A DNA stretch of 64,000 nt from Mycolicibacter senuensis (GTDB lineage: Bacteria; Actinomycetota; Actinomycetes; Mycobacteriales; Mycobacteriaceae): NCBI RefSeq assembly GCF_003284925.1, contig NZ_QMEX01000002.1, positions 62,001-126,000 of the forward strand, read 5' to 3'. A model generated the notes under the pieces. The model saw only the letters and a program-made list of their open reading frames with translations. It did no database searches and was not told the DNA's origin. Below, piece by piece: positions 33,348 to 42,794 of the stretch (position 1 is its first letter; each line of letters begins with the position of its first letter). The position numbers and the translations under genes are program-made.

Positions 33348-34147
33348 GCAGCGAGCCCGCCATCCTGTCCGACATCACCGGCGGCGTCCTGACGATCACG
33401 CTGAACCGGCCCGACGCCGCCAACGCGTTGCGCCCCGACGACCGCGACGAGCTGATTTCCCTGTTGGCAGCCGCGGACGCCGATGAGGAGGTACGTGTTG
33501 TTGTGGTGCGCGCCAACGGTAAACACTTCTGCGCGGGCGCCGACGTGGGCGCCTTGGCCGAACGTCGCGCGACTGTCGAGAAACGGGTGATGGACCCGAT
33601 GCGCCGCATCATGAATGGTGCGCAAAAACTTGTGTCCAGTGTGCTGGACTGCAACAAGCCGGTGGTCGCGGCCGTGCAAGGGGCCGCTACCGGTGTCGGC
33701 GCACACCTCGCCTACGCTGCCGATCTGGTTATCGCAACCGAAAACGCCTACTTCGCGGAGTCTTTCGTCAAGCGGGGACTGGTCGTCGACGGCGGCGGCT
33801 GCTATCTGCTGCCGCGGCGCATCGGGATGCAGAAGGCCAAGGAGATGACGTTCTTCGGTGACCGCCTCACCGCCGCGGAGGCCGCGACGTTGGGGCTGGT
33901 GAACCGGGTGGTCGGGGCCGACGAGTTCGACGCCGCGGTGGCCGATTTCGCAGGCCGGCTCGCGGCGGCGCCCACCAGCGCGATCGCGTTCACCAAGCGA
34001 CTGCTCAACGACTCCCCCGACACCGACCGGGCCGGCGCATTCGTAGCCGAGGCAATGGCGCAGGAGATCCAATCGTATTCGCATGACTCGAAGGACGGCG
34101 TAAAAGCCTTCACCGAGAAGCGCCCGCCCGAGTTCACAGGATGGTGA
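33344..34147 (+). CDS. Enoyl-CoA hydratase/isomerase family protein
   Basis: 267 aa crotonase-fold. VLTITLNRPDAANAL, oxyanion-hole segments FCAGADVGAL and GAATGVGAHLAYAADLVIAT, and the RGLVVDGGGCYLLPRRIG loop are typical. The position of the second catalytic Glu appears to be Asp (VVDGG), so hydration versus isomerisation is open. Overlaps both neighbours, so it is part of the P450-hydratase-DUF35-SDR operon. Confidence 0.9.
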   Translation: MSSEPAILSDITGGVLTITLNRPDAANALRPDDRDELISLLAAADADEEVRVVVVRANGKHFCAGADVGALAERRATVEKRVMDPMRRIMNGAQKLVSSVLDCNKPVVAAVQGAATGVGAHLAYAADLVIATENAYFAESFVKRGLVVDGGGCYLLPRRIGMQKAKEMTFFGDRLTAAEAATLGLVNRVVGADEFDAAVADFAGRLAAAPTSAIAFTKRLLNDSPDTDRAGAFVAEAMAQEIQSYSHDSKDGVKAFTEKRPPEFTGW

Positions 34148-34575
34148 ACATGCCTCGCGCAGACATACCGACCGTCGACCCGTCCAGCGCGCCCTATTGG
34201 GAAGGCGCCGGGCAGGGCCGCATGTTGATCGCCGAATGCGGGGCGTGCGGCAGGGTGCACCACTATCCGCGGCCGTTCTGCCCGCACTGCTGGAGCGACG
34301 ACGTCCATCCCGTTCAGGCCAGCGGGCGCGGCAGTCTGTACACGTACTCGACGGTCTACACCAATGACCTGGCGCCGTTCACTGATCGGCTGCCCTATAT
34401 CGCGGCGATCGTCGAATTGGCCGAAGGACCACGACTGATGACGATGATCGAGGGCGTGTCACCCGATCAGCTCAGCATCGGCATGGCGGTCACGGCCTCG
34501 TTTCGGCCCGTCGATGAACACGACCCCGACAGCCCCTACCTGACGGTGTTCACGCCGAGCGAGGAGACAACATGA
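34141..34575 (+). CDS. Zn-ribbon/OB-fold (DUF35) protein
   Basis: 144 aa; ATG 34141 or ATG 34150 may start it. Zinc ribbon Cys33, Cys36, Cys47, Cys50 (AECGACGRVHHYPRPFCPHC), then GRGSLYTYSTVYTNDLAPF and an OB-fold. No thiolase-like gene adjoins it; the thiolase-like protein at 41643-42794 lacks a DUF35 neighbour and could be its partner. It overlaps the hydratase end and the SDR start. Confidence 0.88.
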   Translation: MVNMPRADIPTVDPSSAPYWEGAGQGRMLIAECGACGRVHHYPRPFCPHCWSDDVHPVQASGRGSLYTYSTVYTNDLAPFTDRLPYIAAIVELAEGPRLMTMIEGVSPDQLSIGMAVTASFRPVDEHDPDSPYLTVFTPSEETT

Positions 34576-35495
34576 CCGGACTACTCGACGGCAAGGTCGC
34601 ACTGGTGACCGGTGCCGGGCACGGCATCGGCCGCGGGCATGCGCTTGAGCTCGCCAAACACGGCGCAACCGTGATCGTCAACGATCTGGGCACCACGTTG
34701 ACCGGTGAAGGCACCGGCAAAGTCGCCGACGAGGTGGTCCAGATCATCGAGTCCCGCGGCGGCACAGCGGTCCCGGATTTCGCCGATGTCGGCGACGAGG
34801 AACAGGTCGAGCTCGCCGTCGAGCGGGCCTATTCCCAGTTGGGCCGGCTGGACATCGTCGTCAACAACGCCGGCATCGTCCGTGACAAAGCGATCTGGAA
34901 CATGACGGTCGACGATTTCGACCTGGTGATGCGAGTGCACGTGCGAGGCAGTTGGCTGACCAGCCGCGCGGTGGTCCGCAAGTGGCGCGCCGCGGCAAAA
35001 GCCGGCGACGGCAAAGTCTATGGCCGCATCATCAACACCACCTCCGGCGCGGGCCTGCACGGCAATTTCGGGCAGACGAATTACAGTGCGGCCAAGTCCG
35101 CGATCGTCGGGCTGACACAGACACTGAGTCTGGAATTGGCCTCCATCGGCGCCACTGCCAACGTCATCAGCCCCGGTGGCCGAACCCGGATGTCAGCATC
35201 GATGCCCGGGGCGGCGGCACCGATCGAACCCGGCGAACGCGACGACGGCGAATTCGACCCCAAGGACCCGTCGCTGGGCTCGCCGGTGGTGGCCTGGCTG
35301 GCCAGCCCGGAGGCCGGCCACATCAGCGGGCAGGTGATTCGGGCCCTGGGCGAAAACCTTCAGCTGCTCAAGGGCTGGCATCCGGTCGCGACCGTGTCCA
35401 ACGGCCAGCAGCGCTGGGAAGCAGACAAACTCGGCGCGATCATGGCCATCGACGTATTCGGCACCCGCAACACCGGGTTACGGCTGGGAGGCTAG
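34572..35495 (+). CDS. SDR of the MFE-2/17-beta-HSD4 hydroxyacyl-CoA dehydrogenase type
   Basis: 307 aa. TGAGHGIG cofactor motif, NNAGIVRDKAIWNMT, NTTSGAGLHGNFGQTNYSAA with catalytic Ser, Tyr and Lys, and ANVISPGGRTRM are characteristic of the (3R)-hydroxyacyl-CoA dehydrogenase domain of peroxisomal-type multifunctional enzymes and their bacterial relatives. It probably follows the hydratase in a beta-oxidation cycle. ATG overlaps the DUF35 stop; its 3' end overlaps the convergent LLM gene by 18 nt. Confidence 0.9.
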   Translation: MTGLLDGKVALVTGAGHGIGRGHALELAKHGATVIVNDLGTTLTGEGTGKVADEVVQIIESRGGTAVPDFADVGDEEQVELAVERAYSQLGRLDIVVNNAGIVRDKAIWNMTVDDFDLVMRVHVRGSWLTSRAVVRKWRAAAKAGDGKVYGRIINTTSGAGLHGNFGQTNYSAAKSAIVGLTQTLSLELASIGATANVISPGGRTRMSASMPGAAAPIEPGERDDGEFDPKDPSLGSPVVAWLASPEAGHISGQVIRALGENLQLLKGWHPVATVSNGQQRWEADKLGAIMAIDVFGTRNTGLRLGG

Positions 35496-36506
35496 CCACC
35501 CGAGCTGATCGGGGGTGCTGCCGTGCAGTACCAGTTCGTCGGCGCCCGCCTCGCGGTACCTGTCGAAGGTGTCGTGGCAGCAGCCTGCCGATCCGATGGC
35601 CGCCGCCTCCTCGGTCCACCTCGTGGGCAGCACCGACGCCACCTCGCTGAGTTCTTCGCGGGTGAGCACCGAGTCTGCCGAACCTCGGATGCCCACCAGC
35701 CGCGGATGAGTGCGCAACCGCGCCAATGGTTCTGGATCCCAGCCGTTGACCGCTGCCAATCGTTCACCGAAGCCGGGAATCTGGTAGTAGGTCACCGCCC
35801 GCGCCCCCACCACGGCGAGCTCCTGTTCGGCGGGCAGATCGCAGGCCACCACCAGCGTGGCGTAGACCCGCACACAGCCGGCCGGTCGGCCGGCCTGTTT
35901 CTCGGCCTCGCGAACGGCCGCCACCGAGCATCGCACCGCCTCCGGTGTCAGGAAAGGGTGCAGCAACACGCCGTCGAAGTGGCGGCCGGCCAACGCCAAG
36001 GCCTTCGGGCCGATCGCCGCAAGCACCAACGGCGGTACCGGTTGATCGGGGACATCGTTGAGCCGCAGCGACGGAAAAGTACCCGCGGGCCCGTCGTAGC
36101 GCACCTTCTCGCCGCGGCACAACCTCCGGAAGATGTCGGCATGGTCGACGATCGACGCGTTGGTCGACTTCGGCAGTCCCACGGCACCCCACATGGCATC
36201 GACCGAGCGTCCGACCCCGATGATCATGCGTCCGCCCGACAGTGCCTGACCGGTCATCGCCAGTGAGGCCAGAATGGCCGGGTGCCGCGCCTGCAAGTGC
36301 GTGATGCCGGAAGCGATCCGAACCGTCGAGGTCACCTGGCTGATCGCACCGGCGAGCACACCCAGATCCTTGGTGCCCCAGCGTTCGCTCAGCCACAGCG
36401 TCTGTAACCCGAGTTGCTCCGCCGTCTCCGCCTGCCCAATTGCCGCGCGGGGATCCGAGACGCGTCCGGGCAGGGTGTAGGCGCCAAGTGGGATCGGACT
36501 GGCCAT
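35478..36506 (-). CDS. LLM-class F420-dependent oxidoreductase
   Basis: 342 aa. IPLGAYTLPGRVSDPRAAIG, AEQLGLQTLWLSERWGTKDL, IASGITHLQARHPAILASLA and GGRMIIGVGRSVDAMWGAVG match the F420-binding LLM group. ATG 36506 has GGAGG 5 nt upstream. The promoter region contains a GACA-n5-GTCAGAA site directly before a TAGGGT -10, shared with the divergent phosphotransferase-like gene. Third LLM enzyme in the window. Confidence 0.88.
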   Translation of the reverse strand: MASPIPLGAYTLPGRVSDPRAAIGQAETAEQLGLQTLWLSERWGTKDLGVLAGAISQVTSTVRIASGITHLQARHPAILASLAMTGQALSGGRMIIGVGRSVDAMWGAVGLPKSTNASIVDHADIFRRLCRGEKVRYDGPAGTFPSLRLNDVPDQPVPPLVLAAIGPKALALAGRHFDGVLLHPFLTPEAVRCSVAAVREAEKQAGRPAGCVRVYATLVVACDLPAEQELAVVGARAVTYYQIPGFGERLAAVNGWDPEPLARLRTHPRLVGIRGSADSVLTREELSEVASVLPTRWTEEAAAIGSAGCCHDTFDRYREAGADELVLHGSTPDQLGWLASQP

Positions 36507-36525
36507 GCGGTCCTCCATCACCCTA

Positions 36526-36541
36526 TTCTGACAGGAGTGTC
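36526..36541. promoter_or_regulatory. GACA-n5-GTCAGAA operator (site A)
   Basis: Plus strand reads TTCTGAC-AGGAG-TGTC. On the minus strand the site abuts TAGGGT, the likely -10 of the LLM gene; rightward TATGTT (36546-36551) may be the -10 of the phosphotransferase-like gene. The same 16-bp pattern occurs at 45023, 45145 and 47715. Confidence 0.6.
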
Positions 36542-36567
36542 TAGTTATGTTACGGGAAGGGGCGCCG

Positions 36568-37653
36568 ATGGCTTACCTGCCGTCACGCGGTGACGTCGGT
36601 GCGGATGTCGGCGAGATCATGCGCGTCTGGCTGCCACCGCAGATCGCGCCGGATGCCGTGACGTCTTTCGACGTCTCCGAGTTCAGCGCTCCGGACGCCG
36701 GTTACTCCGGTAAGACCGTCTTCTTCACTGCATCGTGGACCGATCCGGCCGGGCAGTGTCACCGCGAACAGCTCGTGTTGCGGATGCAGGCCAGCGATCA
36801 TCAGTTGTTCACCACCCCCGACGCCCCACGGCAAGCTCAGGTGATGCAACGGCTTGGCAGGCACCAGATTCCGGTGCCGGACATCGTTGCCGTCGAAACC
36901 GACGCGTCGGTGTTGGGTGCGCCTTTCTACCTGATGCGTCGCGTCCATGGCCGAACCCCGTCCGACGTCCCGAGCTGGCATAAACGCGGGTGGACGGCGG
37001 AGTTGTCGGGTGTCGAGCGAGAGTTACTGTGCGATAATGCCCTGCGCGCGCTGGTCGGCGTCCATCGCATCGATAAGCAGGATGACCTGTCGTTCCTTCG
37101 CGCTGATCGCAGCGTCGAGACCACGGCGCTGCAGCGCTACCTGCACACGCTGACCGGTTGGTACGACTGGTGCCGCGACGACCTGAAGATCGGTGTCGAC
37201 ACACTCGGCCGTGCGCTGCGGGTTATCCAGGATTGCGCTCCCGACAACAAGGCCGAGACCGTCGTCTGGGGCGACGCGCGCGTCGGGAATATGTGCTTTG
37301 CCAACGATCTGTCGGTGGTGTCACTGTTCGACTGGGAGACCGCCACCACCGGGCCGCCCGACATCGACCTGGGCTGGTGGCTGATGTTCGAGCGGTTCCT
37401 CTGCGAATCCCTCGGCTTCACCCGACTGCCGGGCATCCCCGACGACGCCGAATTCGTACGCCGCTACCAGGAATTCGGCGGAACTCTGGGCGGCGACATC
37501 GTCTATTACCAGCTGCTGGCGGCGTTCGTACTGTCGCTGATCAACAACCGGCTCGCGCTGTTGCTGGTTCGCGACGGTCTGGACCCGGGCACGGCCCGGC
37601 GCTACCCGCAGGCCGCGGTCGACCTGGTCGAGCGTTATCTGCAGCAGCTGTAA
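36568..37653 (+). CDS. Phosphotransferase-family protein (APH/ACAD10-like kinase fold)
   Basis: 361 aa. FYLMRRVHGRTPSDVP, VVWGDARVGNMCFANDLSVV and SLFDWETATTGPPDIDLGWW correspond to the APH Brenner loop and the DxD/DWE metal site. The HGD triplet reads WGD, which I recall as common in the mycobacterial subgroup, so I do not call it broken. The family includes domains of acyl-CoA dehydrogenase ACAD10 that phosphorylate hydroxyacyl groups. ATG 36568 follows GGGAAGGGG; it converges on the FAD monooxygenase with 3 nt between stops. Confidence 0.85.
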   Translation: MAYLPSRGDVGADVGEIMRVWLPPQIAPDAVTSFDVSEFSAPDAGYSGKTVFFTASWTDPAGQCHREQLVLRMQASDHQLFTTPDAPRQAQVMQRLGRHQIPVPDIVAVETDASVLGAPFYLMRRVHGRTPSDVPSWHKRGWTAELSGVERELLCDNALRALVGVHRIDKQDDLSFLRADRSVETTALQRYLHTLTGWYDWCRDDLKIGVDTLGRALRVIQDCAPDNKAETVVWGDARVGNMCFANDLSVVSLFDWETATTGPPDIDLGWWLMFERFLCESLGFTRLPGIPDDAEFVRRYQEFGGTLGGDIVYYQLLAAFVLSLINNRLALLLVRDGLDPGTARRYPQAAVDLVERYLQQL

Positions 37654-37656
37654 GCC

Positions 37657-38889
37657 TCAGGCCAGCGCCAGCGTGGTCAGGATGTCTGGTGTGTACGCCT
37701 CCGCAGGCGCGGCCCAGGGCCCGGCATGTACGGCGTCCAGGGCCGCTCCGAGTTCGGGACGCCGGCGAATCAGTCGCAGCATGCGTGACCGCCGCCCCAT
37801 CCGGTCCGGCATACCGAACCCGGTGAGCAAATCGGTGAGTGCACTGGCGAATCGCAATCGCGCCATCCGAATCCGACGTTCCTCGGCGTAGCCGGCGAGA
37901 CCCCGTGGTGTCCAATCATCGGTGCCCAGCAAAGCATCCGACAGTACGCGCGCGTCACGCATGGTGATGCTGAGGCCTTGCGCGGTGACCGGATTGCTCC
38001 ACCCCGCGGCGTCGCCGATCAAGGCCGCGCCGGGCACCACCGGCTCGTCGACCCAGGCGTCATCCATCGGGAAGGTCGCACAGGGGCCGATCGGCGTGGC
38101 TGTTGCCATCGCATCAGAACACGGGAAGATCGGTGTGCGAAACGATTTCAGAAACTCCACAACCGCGGTGGACCCTTTCAGTGGTTCCGGGTCGTCGACG
38201 CGGCGGGCGACGTAGAGCCGCAGCCTGTTGTCGGCCCGCGGGATCACAATGTACTGGTTGCGACCGTCTACGGAGATGGCGGTCTCGGCCCGGTCCCAGG
38301 CACCGCCGTCGTCGACGAGCATGCCCGACAACCGGACCCTGGCCTGCGTCGTCGACAGCGATAGGCCGAGGGCCGCCCGGGTGGCCGACTGTTTGCCGTC
38401 GGCGCCGATCACCAGGCGGCACCGCTGCGTGTGGGTATCGCCGTCGGTCTGGTAGCTGACCGCAGGGGTTGCGCCGGCCTGCACCGAGGACTTCCGTACG
38501 CCGCGGACTACCTCGGCTCCAGCCTTGGCGGCTGCGGTGGCCAATGCCTCCCGAAGCTCAGGATGGCCGACGCCGACCACACCCGGCGCGCCCGAGACGA
38601 CGGTGGACAGGTCACGCGAGTGTCCCTTCGCTTGCTCGACGGTGAGGCCCTCGTCGTACGGGACCATCTTCGTCATCACCGAAACGCCCTCGGTCTCCAG
38701 AATCGTGTCGGCTATCCCCAAGTCCGCGGCCTCACGAAATCCCCACGGCACCATAGCTTCCCCACGCACGATGTCGCGGTAGACGGCCTCGCGCTCCAGG
38801 ACCTTCACCGCGATGCCGGCCCGTGCCAGACGGATCGCCAACGCACATCCAGCAATACCCCCGCCAACGACGACGACCTCCGCGTCCAT
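37657..38889 (-). CDS. FAD-dependent monooxygenase (PHBH/UbiH-like)
   Basis: 410 aa. N-terminal GxGxxG motif VVVVGGGIAGCALAIRLARA, central RLVIGADGKQSATRAALGL, and C-terminal GAALIGDAAGWSNPVTAQGL (the GD motif binding FAD ribityl) identify a group A flavoprotein monooxygenase or related oxidoreductase. NAD(P)H-dependent hydroxylation or epoxidation is expected. ATG 38889 is preceded by GGGGG. Divergent from the TetR gene at 38963, which may regulate it. Confidence 0.9.
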   Translation of the reverse strand: MDAEVVVVGGGIAGCALAIRLARAGIAVKVLEREAVYRDIVRGEAMVPWGFREAADLGIADTILETEGVSVMTKMVPYDEGLTVEQAKGHSRDLSTVVSGAPGVVGVGHPELREALATAAAKAGAEVVRGVRKSSVQAGATPAVSYQTDGDTHTQRCRLVIGADGKQSATRAALGLSLSTTQARVRLSGMLVDDGGAWDRAETAISVDGRNQYIVIPRADNRLRLYVARRVDDPEPLKGSTAVVEFLKSFRTPIFPCSDAMATATPIGPCATFPMDDAWVDEPVVPGAALIGDAAGWSNPVTAQGLSITMRDARVLSDALLGTDDWTPRGLAGYAEERRIRMARLRFASALTDLLTGFGMPDRMGRRSRMLRLIRRRPELGAALDAVHAGPWAAPAEAYTPDILTTLALA

Positions 38890-38962
38890 CAACGCCCCCT
38901 TTCCCGAATCTCATTTACTATGACATAATGGGGCGTCCGCAGACCAGAGGGAAAGGGGTGCG

Positions 38963-39571
38963 ATGATGCGGCGCCGCGGTGGTACGCAACCGTCTCCGAT
39001 CTCGGAAGTCGACGTACTCGACGCTGCGCTGCGTGTCGTCGCGCGCTCGTCACTGGACGCCCTGACGGTGCGCGCTGTGGCCGAGGAGTGCGGGGTCACC
39101 GCTCCCGCCATTCACTACCACCTGCGCGGCGGTGCTGACCTCGCCGACCGGGTCGTCGAGGCTGTCGCCGCACGAATCGACGTTCGAGTGGATCCGGACG
39201 CGTCGTGGGTCGATCAGTACCTCGGCCTGGTTGCCGCAATGGACCAAGCTTTCCTGGCATACCCGGGAACCGGAGTGCGCGCGCTGACCTCGACGGGCGC
39301 CTCAGCCGCGGCGACCCGGCTGACCAACGCCGCACTGTCCATCCTGCGCCGCGCCGGCTTCGCCGAAGACGTTGCCGTGCATATCTTCACAACCACCTAC
39401 TTGATGTTCGTCGGATGGTTGGCCACCCGCAATCGTGCCGAAGCAAATACCATCCACCCCGCGCTGGCTGCTGCCGGGGCGACCGGCCTGGGCCGTCACG
39501 GTATCCAACCTCTCGAAGAAGCGATGCGCCGCATCCTCATAACCGCAGAAGGAGATCGCAATGACCGATGA
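38963..39571 (+). CDS. TetR-family transcriptional regulator
   Basis: 202 aa. VLDAALRVVARSSLDALTVR and AVAEECGVTAPAIHYHLRGG form the HTH; the ligand domain follows. GAAAGGGG precedes ATG 38963. The 73-bp gap to the divergent FAD monooxygenase holds a CATAAT -10-like box but no clear palindrome. It lies within the 36-48 kb region that carries GACA-n5-GTCAGAA sites and is one candidate regulator for them. It overlaps the next gene by 11 nt. Confidence 0.88.
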   Translation: MMRRRGGTQPSPISEVDVLDAALRVVARSSLDALTVRAVAEECGVTAPAIHYHLRGGADLADRVVEAVAARIDVRVDPDASWVDQYLGLVAAMDQAFLAYPGTGVRALTSTGASAAATRLTNAALSILRRAGFAEDVAVHIFTTTYLMFVGWLATRNRAEANTIHPALAAAGATGLGRHGIQPLEEAMRRILITAEGDRNDR

Positions 39572-39905
39572 CGCGTCCTGGGTGAAGGACTACTACGCAG
39601 CGTGGGATTCCGGTGACGCTGAGGCGATCAGCGCATGGTTCGACGAGGACGTCATCCTCGAAGACGTCCCGACCGGACATATTGCGCGCGGTCGCGTTGC
39701 GGCCCGCGGATTCGTCGACGGCGCACTCAAACTCGCACCGGGAGCCAGCTATGAAGTCCTTGCCGCACTGGTGAGTGCCGAGCAGTTCGCCGTAGAGTGG
39801 GTTATGCAGCCGGCCGGTCTGCACGGCGCGTCCATCGGAACCGTGCGTAACGGCAAGGTGGCGACCAACCGGGACTTCTGGGATGCCTCGCCAAAGAGGA
39901 AGTGA
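39561..39905 (+). CDS. SnoaL-like/NTF2-fold protein
   Basis: 114 aa. SWVKDYYAAWDSGDAEAISA and WFDEDVILEDVPTGHIARGR match the SnoaL-like fold. GAAGGAG inside the TetR 3' end lies 6 nt before ATG 39561, so it is co-transcribed with the regulator. Small size and single domain only; function unknown. Confidence 0.75.
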   Translation: MTDDASWVKDYYAAWDSGDAEAISAWFDEDVILEDVPTGHIARGRVAARGFVDGALKLAPGASYEVLAALVSAEQFAVEWVMQPAGLHGASIGTVRNGKVATNRDFWDASPKRK

Positions 39906-40149
39906 GCCGAAAGCTTCTTAGCCTTTTCGATGTACGGGGCGAGCCACACCAAGGTGGCGATGTCGGTGTTCTGCCGCCGGCTCACCGAGTCGGCTTCGCG
40001 AACGTCTTTCTGATCAAAGATGATTCGCCCGGACTTTACTTTCGATCGGCTTCACGGTCTCATCGAGTTCGTCGAGGACTCATTCGGACGGTCCGTCGTG
40101 TCGAGATTCCTTACAGGAGGCAGTCCGTTCTATGTACCGTCAGGTGTCA
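39906..40149. other. Convergent intergenic stretch with a bulged hairpin
   Basis: Between convergent stops. 39908-39929 can fold as CGAAAGCT with AGCCTTTTCG around TCTT, with a bulge, and could terminate the TetR/SnoaL transcript. The remainder looks less GC-rich than its surroundings and has an open frame from ATG 40020 to 40220 that I do not recognise and do not call as a gene. Confidence 0.35.
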
Positions 40150-41643
40150 TCAGTCTTGAGAATGACGGTCGGCACCATGCGGTCCGGCCAGTGCCCGCAG
40201 CGCAGCGCGATCTGGCTTGAGCATGGGCGTCAGCGGTAGCCCTTCGACCACGATCATCTCGTCCGGCGCCTTGTAGTCCGCCAGTTCCCTGCCAACATGC
40301 TCCCGCAACTCCTGTAACGACGGAGGATCGGCGGCATCGACCGGCACCACAAACGCCACACCGATCTCCCCGATCACCGACGCAGCGCGGCCCACTACCG
40401 CGGCGTCCTTCACACGAGGGTGAGCGCTGAGCACCTTTTCGACCTCCACCGGATGCACGTTGTAGCCGCCGCGGATGTACATGTCGCCACTGCGGCCGAC
40501 GATCGACAGGTTGCCGTCCTCCCCGAGCACCCCCATGTCTCCGGTCCGCAACCACCCATCCCGCAGCACCGACGCGGTCAGGTCAGGGTTACGCCAGTAG
40601 CCGCGCATCAGGCATGGCCCACCTACCTCGATGACACCGTCGCCAGCCACGCGCACCGCCATGCCCGGCGCCGGGCGCCCGACCGTTGTGGACTGAACTT
40701 CGGGGGAATCGTCGGGTTCCGTGCCGCAGATCGTCGGGCATTCGGTCATCGCGTACCGCACGACCAGCGGAACCCCAATCCGCTCAGCGACCCGGCGCAC
40801 CAACTCAGGCGAGACCGGCGCGGTCGCCACAACTCCAACTCGTAAGTGTGCCAATGCCTCCGGGCAAACACCGTCAACCTCGAGCAGTTTTGCCCACTGG
40901 GTCGGGACCGCTCCGGCCACCGTGACCCGCTCGGTACGGAGGATGTCGAACATTCCCGTTGCCGACCACGGCACCGGTGGAATCACCAGCGTGGTGCCCC
41001 ACAACAACTGGTCCCACAGTTTGAACATGTAGCCCGCGTGGGCGAACGGCGTGGACGTGAGCCGCCGGTCGTAGGGCGCGCTCATCACGCCGGCAGCTAA
41101 CGCGCCGGCCTGCATTGCGGCCGCATCGAACACGGCCCCCTTCGGCGTCCCGGTCGTGCCACTGGTGAAAAGAATGGCGACCGGATCATCTTGATCTAGC
41201 CTCATTTCTGGCACTGCATCGGCGGCTGGGGAAGCCCAGCTCAGCGAATCCCGCAGCAGGACCGGGCATTCGCCGGCCGGAAGATCGCCGAGCGCCGGAT
41301 CAGCCACTATCAACGAAGGATCAGCTCGGGCGATAATCGCGTCGATCTCGCGGAAACCCAGCCGAGGATTCAGCCCCGTCGTGATGGCACCGATCATCGC
41401 CGCCGCGGCATAACACGTGGCGTAGTCGATTCCCGATGGCAGCCACAGCACCACCACATCGCCTTTGCCAACACCCAGCTCGGCGAATTGAACAGCGACG
41501 CCACGTGCCCGGCCGACCCATTCGGCGAAGGTCATCCGTCCACCCGGTTCGACATAGGCTTCCCGGTCGCCATAGGTCGCGGCAGCGGCCTCCAACAACG
41601 CTCGGGTGTCGCGAAACGCTTTCTGCAGCGGCGGATGCGCCAC
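40150..41643 (-). CDS. Acyl-CoA synthetase (AMP-forming)
   Basis: 497 aa. ATP-binding loop ILFTSGTTGTPKGAV, YAMTECPT, adenylate-binding WLRTGDMGVL, the hinge region GRSGDMYIRGGYNVHPVEVE and a C-terminal Lys in LTPMLKPDRAAL make it a complete class I adenylate-forming enzyme. It should load a carboxylic acid onto CoA. GTG 41643 shares one base with the stop of the thiolase-like gene. Last gene of the operon from 45005. Confidence 0.92.
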   Translation of the reverse strand: MAHPPLQKAFRDTRALLEAAAATYGDREAYVEPGGRMTFAEWVGRARGVAVQFAELGVGKGDVVVLWLPSGIDYATCYAAAAMIGAITTGLNPRLGFREIDAIIARADPSLIVADPALGDLPAGECPVLLRDSLSWASPAADAVPEMRLDQDDPVAILFTSGTTGTPKGAVFDAAAMQAGALAAGVMSAPYDRRLTSTPFAHAGYMFKLWDQLLWGTTLVIPPVPWSATGMFDILRTERVTVAGAVPTQWAKLLEVDGVCPEALAHLRVGVVATAPVSPELVRRVAERIGVPLVVRYAMTECPTICGTEPDDSPEVQSTTVGRPAPGMAVRVAGDGVIEVGGPCLMRGYWRNPDLTASVLRDGWLRTGDMGVLGEDGNLSIVGRSGDMYIRGGYNVHPVEVEKVLSAHPRVKDAAVVGRAASVIGEIGVAFVVPVDAADPPSLQELREHVGRELADYKAPDEMIVVEGLPLTPMLKPDRAALRALAGPHGADRHSQD

Positions 41644-42794
41644 TACGGTTCCTCGCTGCCGAGAATCATCGTGCCGCTGGAACAGAACCACCCGCCGGTT
41701 CCGCTGACACAGGCAATCTTCGCATCGGGGACCTGACGCGGTCCGCATTCGCCGCGTAACTGACGGACCGCCTCGACCAGTAGGAAGAGGCCGCGCTGGC
41801 CGGGGTGGCAGGCCGACAGGCCGCCGCCGTCGGTGTTGGTGGGCAGTGCCCCGCCGAGACGCAACGCTCCGCTCTCGACGAAGCGGCCGCCCTCCCCTTT
41901 CGGGCAGAAGCCGAGATCTTCCAAAGTCAGTAGCAGCATGTAGGTGAACGCATCGTAGAGTTCCGCGACATCGACGTCGCCGGGCTTCACTCCGGCCCGC
42001 GCGAACGCCAGCGGTCCGCTGACAGCTGCCGGGCCGACGGTCATGTCGTCCCACTGCGACGTCAGCATGTGCGAGGTGGTTTCGGCGGTGCCGAGTACCC
42101 ACACGGGGGACGATCGCAGGTCTCTGGCGCGATCGGCGTTCACCAGCACGACGGCGGCACCGCCGTCGCTGCGGATGCAGCAGTGCAGCTTGGTGAATGG
42201 GTCAGCGATCATCGGACCGGCCAGCACATCGTCGACGGTGATGGGGTCGCGGTAGTACGCCTCGGGGTTGTCGGCGGCGTTGAACCGGGCCGAGACGGCG
42301 ACTTCGGCGAGTTGCTCGATGGTGGTGCCGTACTGATGCATGTGCCGCCGGGCCGCCATGGCGTATTTGGAGATCAAGGTGTGCCCGTAGGGCGCCTCCC
42401 ACTGCAGCGGCCCCCTCGCACCCCAGTTGATGTTCGCCCCGCGCAGTCCTTTCCGAAGATCCGACCGAGCGGTGGAACCGTAGGTGAGCAGGACGACGTC
42501 GGCGTGGCCGGCGGTGATGGCGTCGACGGCGTGCGAGGCCATCACCTCCCAGGCTGCGCCGCCCACGGCTGTCGAGTCCACCCACCGTGGCCGTAGCCCC
42601 AGGTACTCGCCGACATCGACCGGCGGCAACGTGCCCTGCCCGGTCGACGCCAGGCCGTCGACGTCGCCGGGTGACAGGCCAGCGTCCGCCAGTGCCCGCC
42701 GACTGGCATGGGCGATCAGCTCGTACGGCCCCTTGTCGTCGACACGTCCGACGTCCGAGAGTGCGACGCCGGCGACCGCGACCGGCCCGCTCAC
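41643..42794 (-). CDS. Thiolase-like lipid-transfer protein without adjacent DUF35 partner
   Basis: 383 aa. VAVAGVALSDVGRVDDKGPY, AGLSPGDVDGLAST, PGDVDVAELYDAFTYMLLLT and LPTNTDGGGLSACHPGQRGL with VSGTGGW match the thiolase-like group. Unlike the other three copies here, no DUF35 gene lies beside it. GTG 42794 overlaps the acyl-CoA dehydrogenase stop (GTGA). In the operon it follows two acyl-CoA dehydrogenases and precedes the acyl-CoA synthetase, a side-chain beta-oxidation order. Confidence 0.87.
   Translation of the reverse strand: MSGPVAVAGVALSDVGRVDDKGPYELIAHASRRALADAGLSPGDVDGLASTGQGTLPPVDVGEYLGLRPRWVDSTAVGGAAWEVMASHAVDAITAGHADVVLLTYGSTARSDLRKGLRGANINWGARGPLQWEAPYGHTLISKYAMAARRHMHQYGTTIEQLAEVAVSARFNAADNPEAYYRDPITVDDVLAGPMIADPFTKLHCCIRSDGGAAVVLVNADRARDLRSSPVWVLGTAETTSHMLTSQWDDMTVGPAAVSGPLAFARAGVKPGDVDVAELYDAFTYMLLLTLEDLGFCPKGEGGRFVESGALRLGGALPTNTDGGGLSACHPGQRGLFLLVEAVRQLRGECGPRQVPDAKIACVSGTGGWFCSSGTMILGSEEP

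Noticed and set aside
36568..37653. Loss of the HGD catalytic His in the phosphotransferase-like protein
   Set aside because: The WGD form, as I recall, is common in the mycobacterial subgroup of this family and the Asp residues are intact, so it is not evidence of decay.
39749..39985. 78-codon minus-strand frame
   Set aside because: Mostly antisense to the SnoaL-like gene, low-complexity composition and no SD.
40020..40220. 66-codon plus-strand frame in the convergent gap
   Set aside because: No SD, no recognisable family, and it runs into the 3' end of the antisense acyl-CoA synthetase gene.
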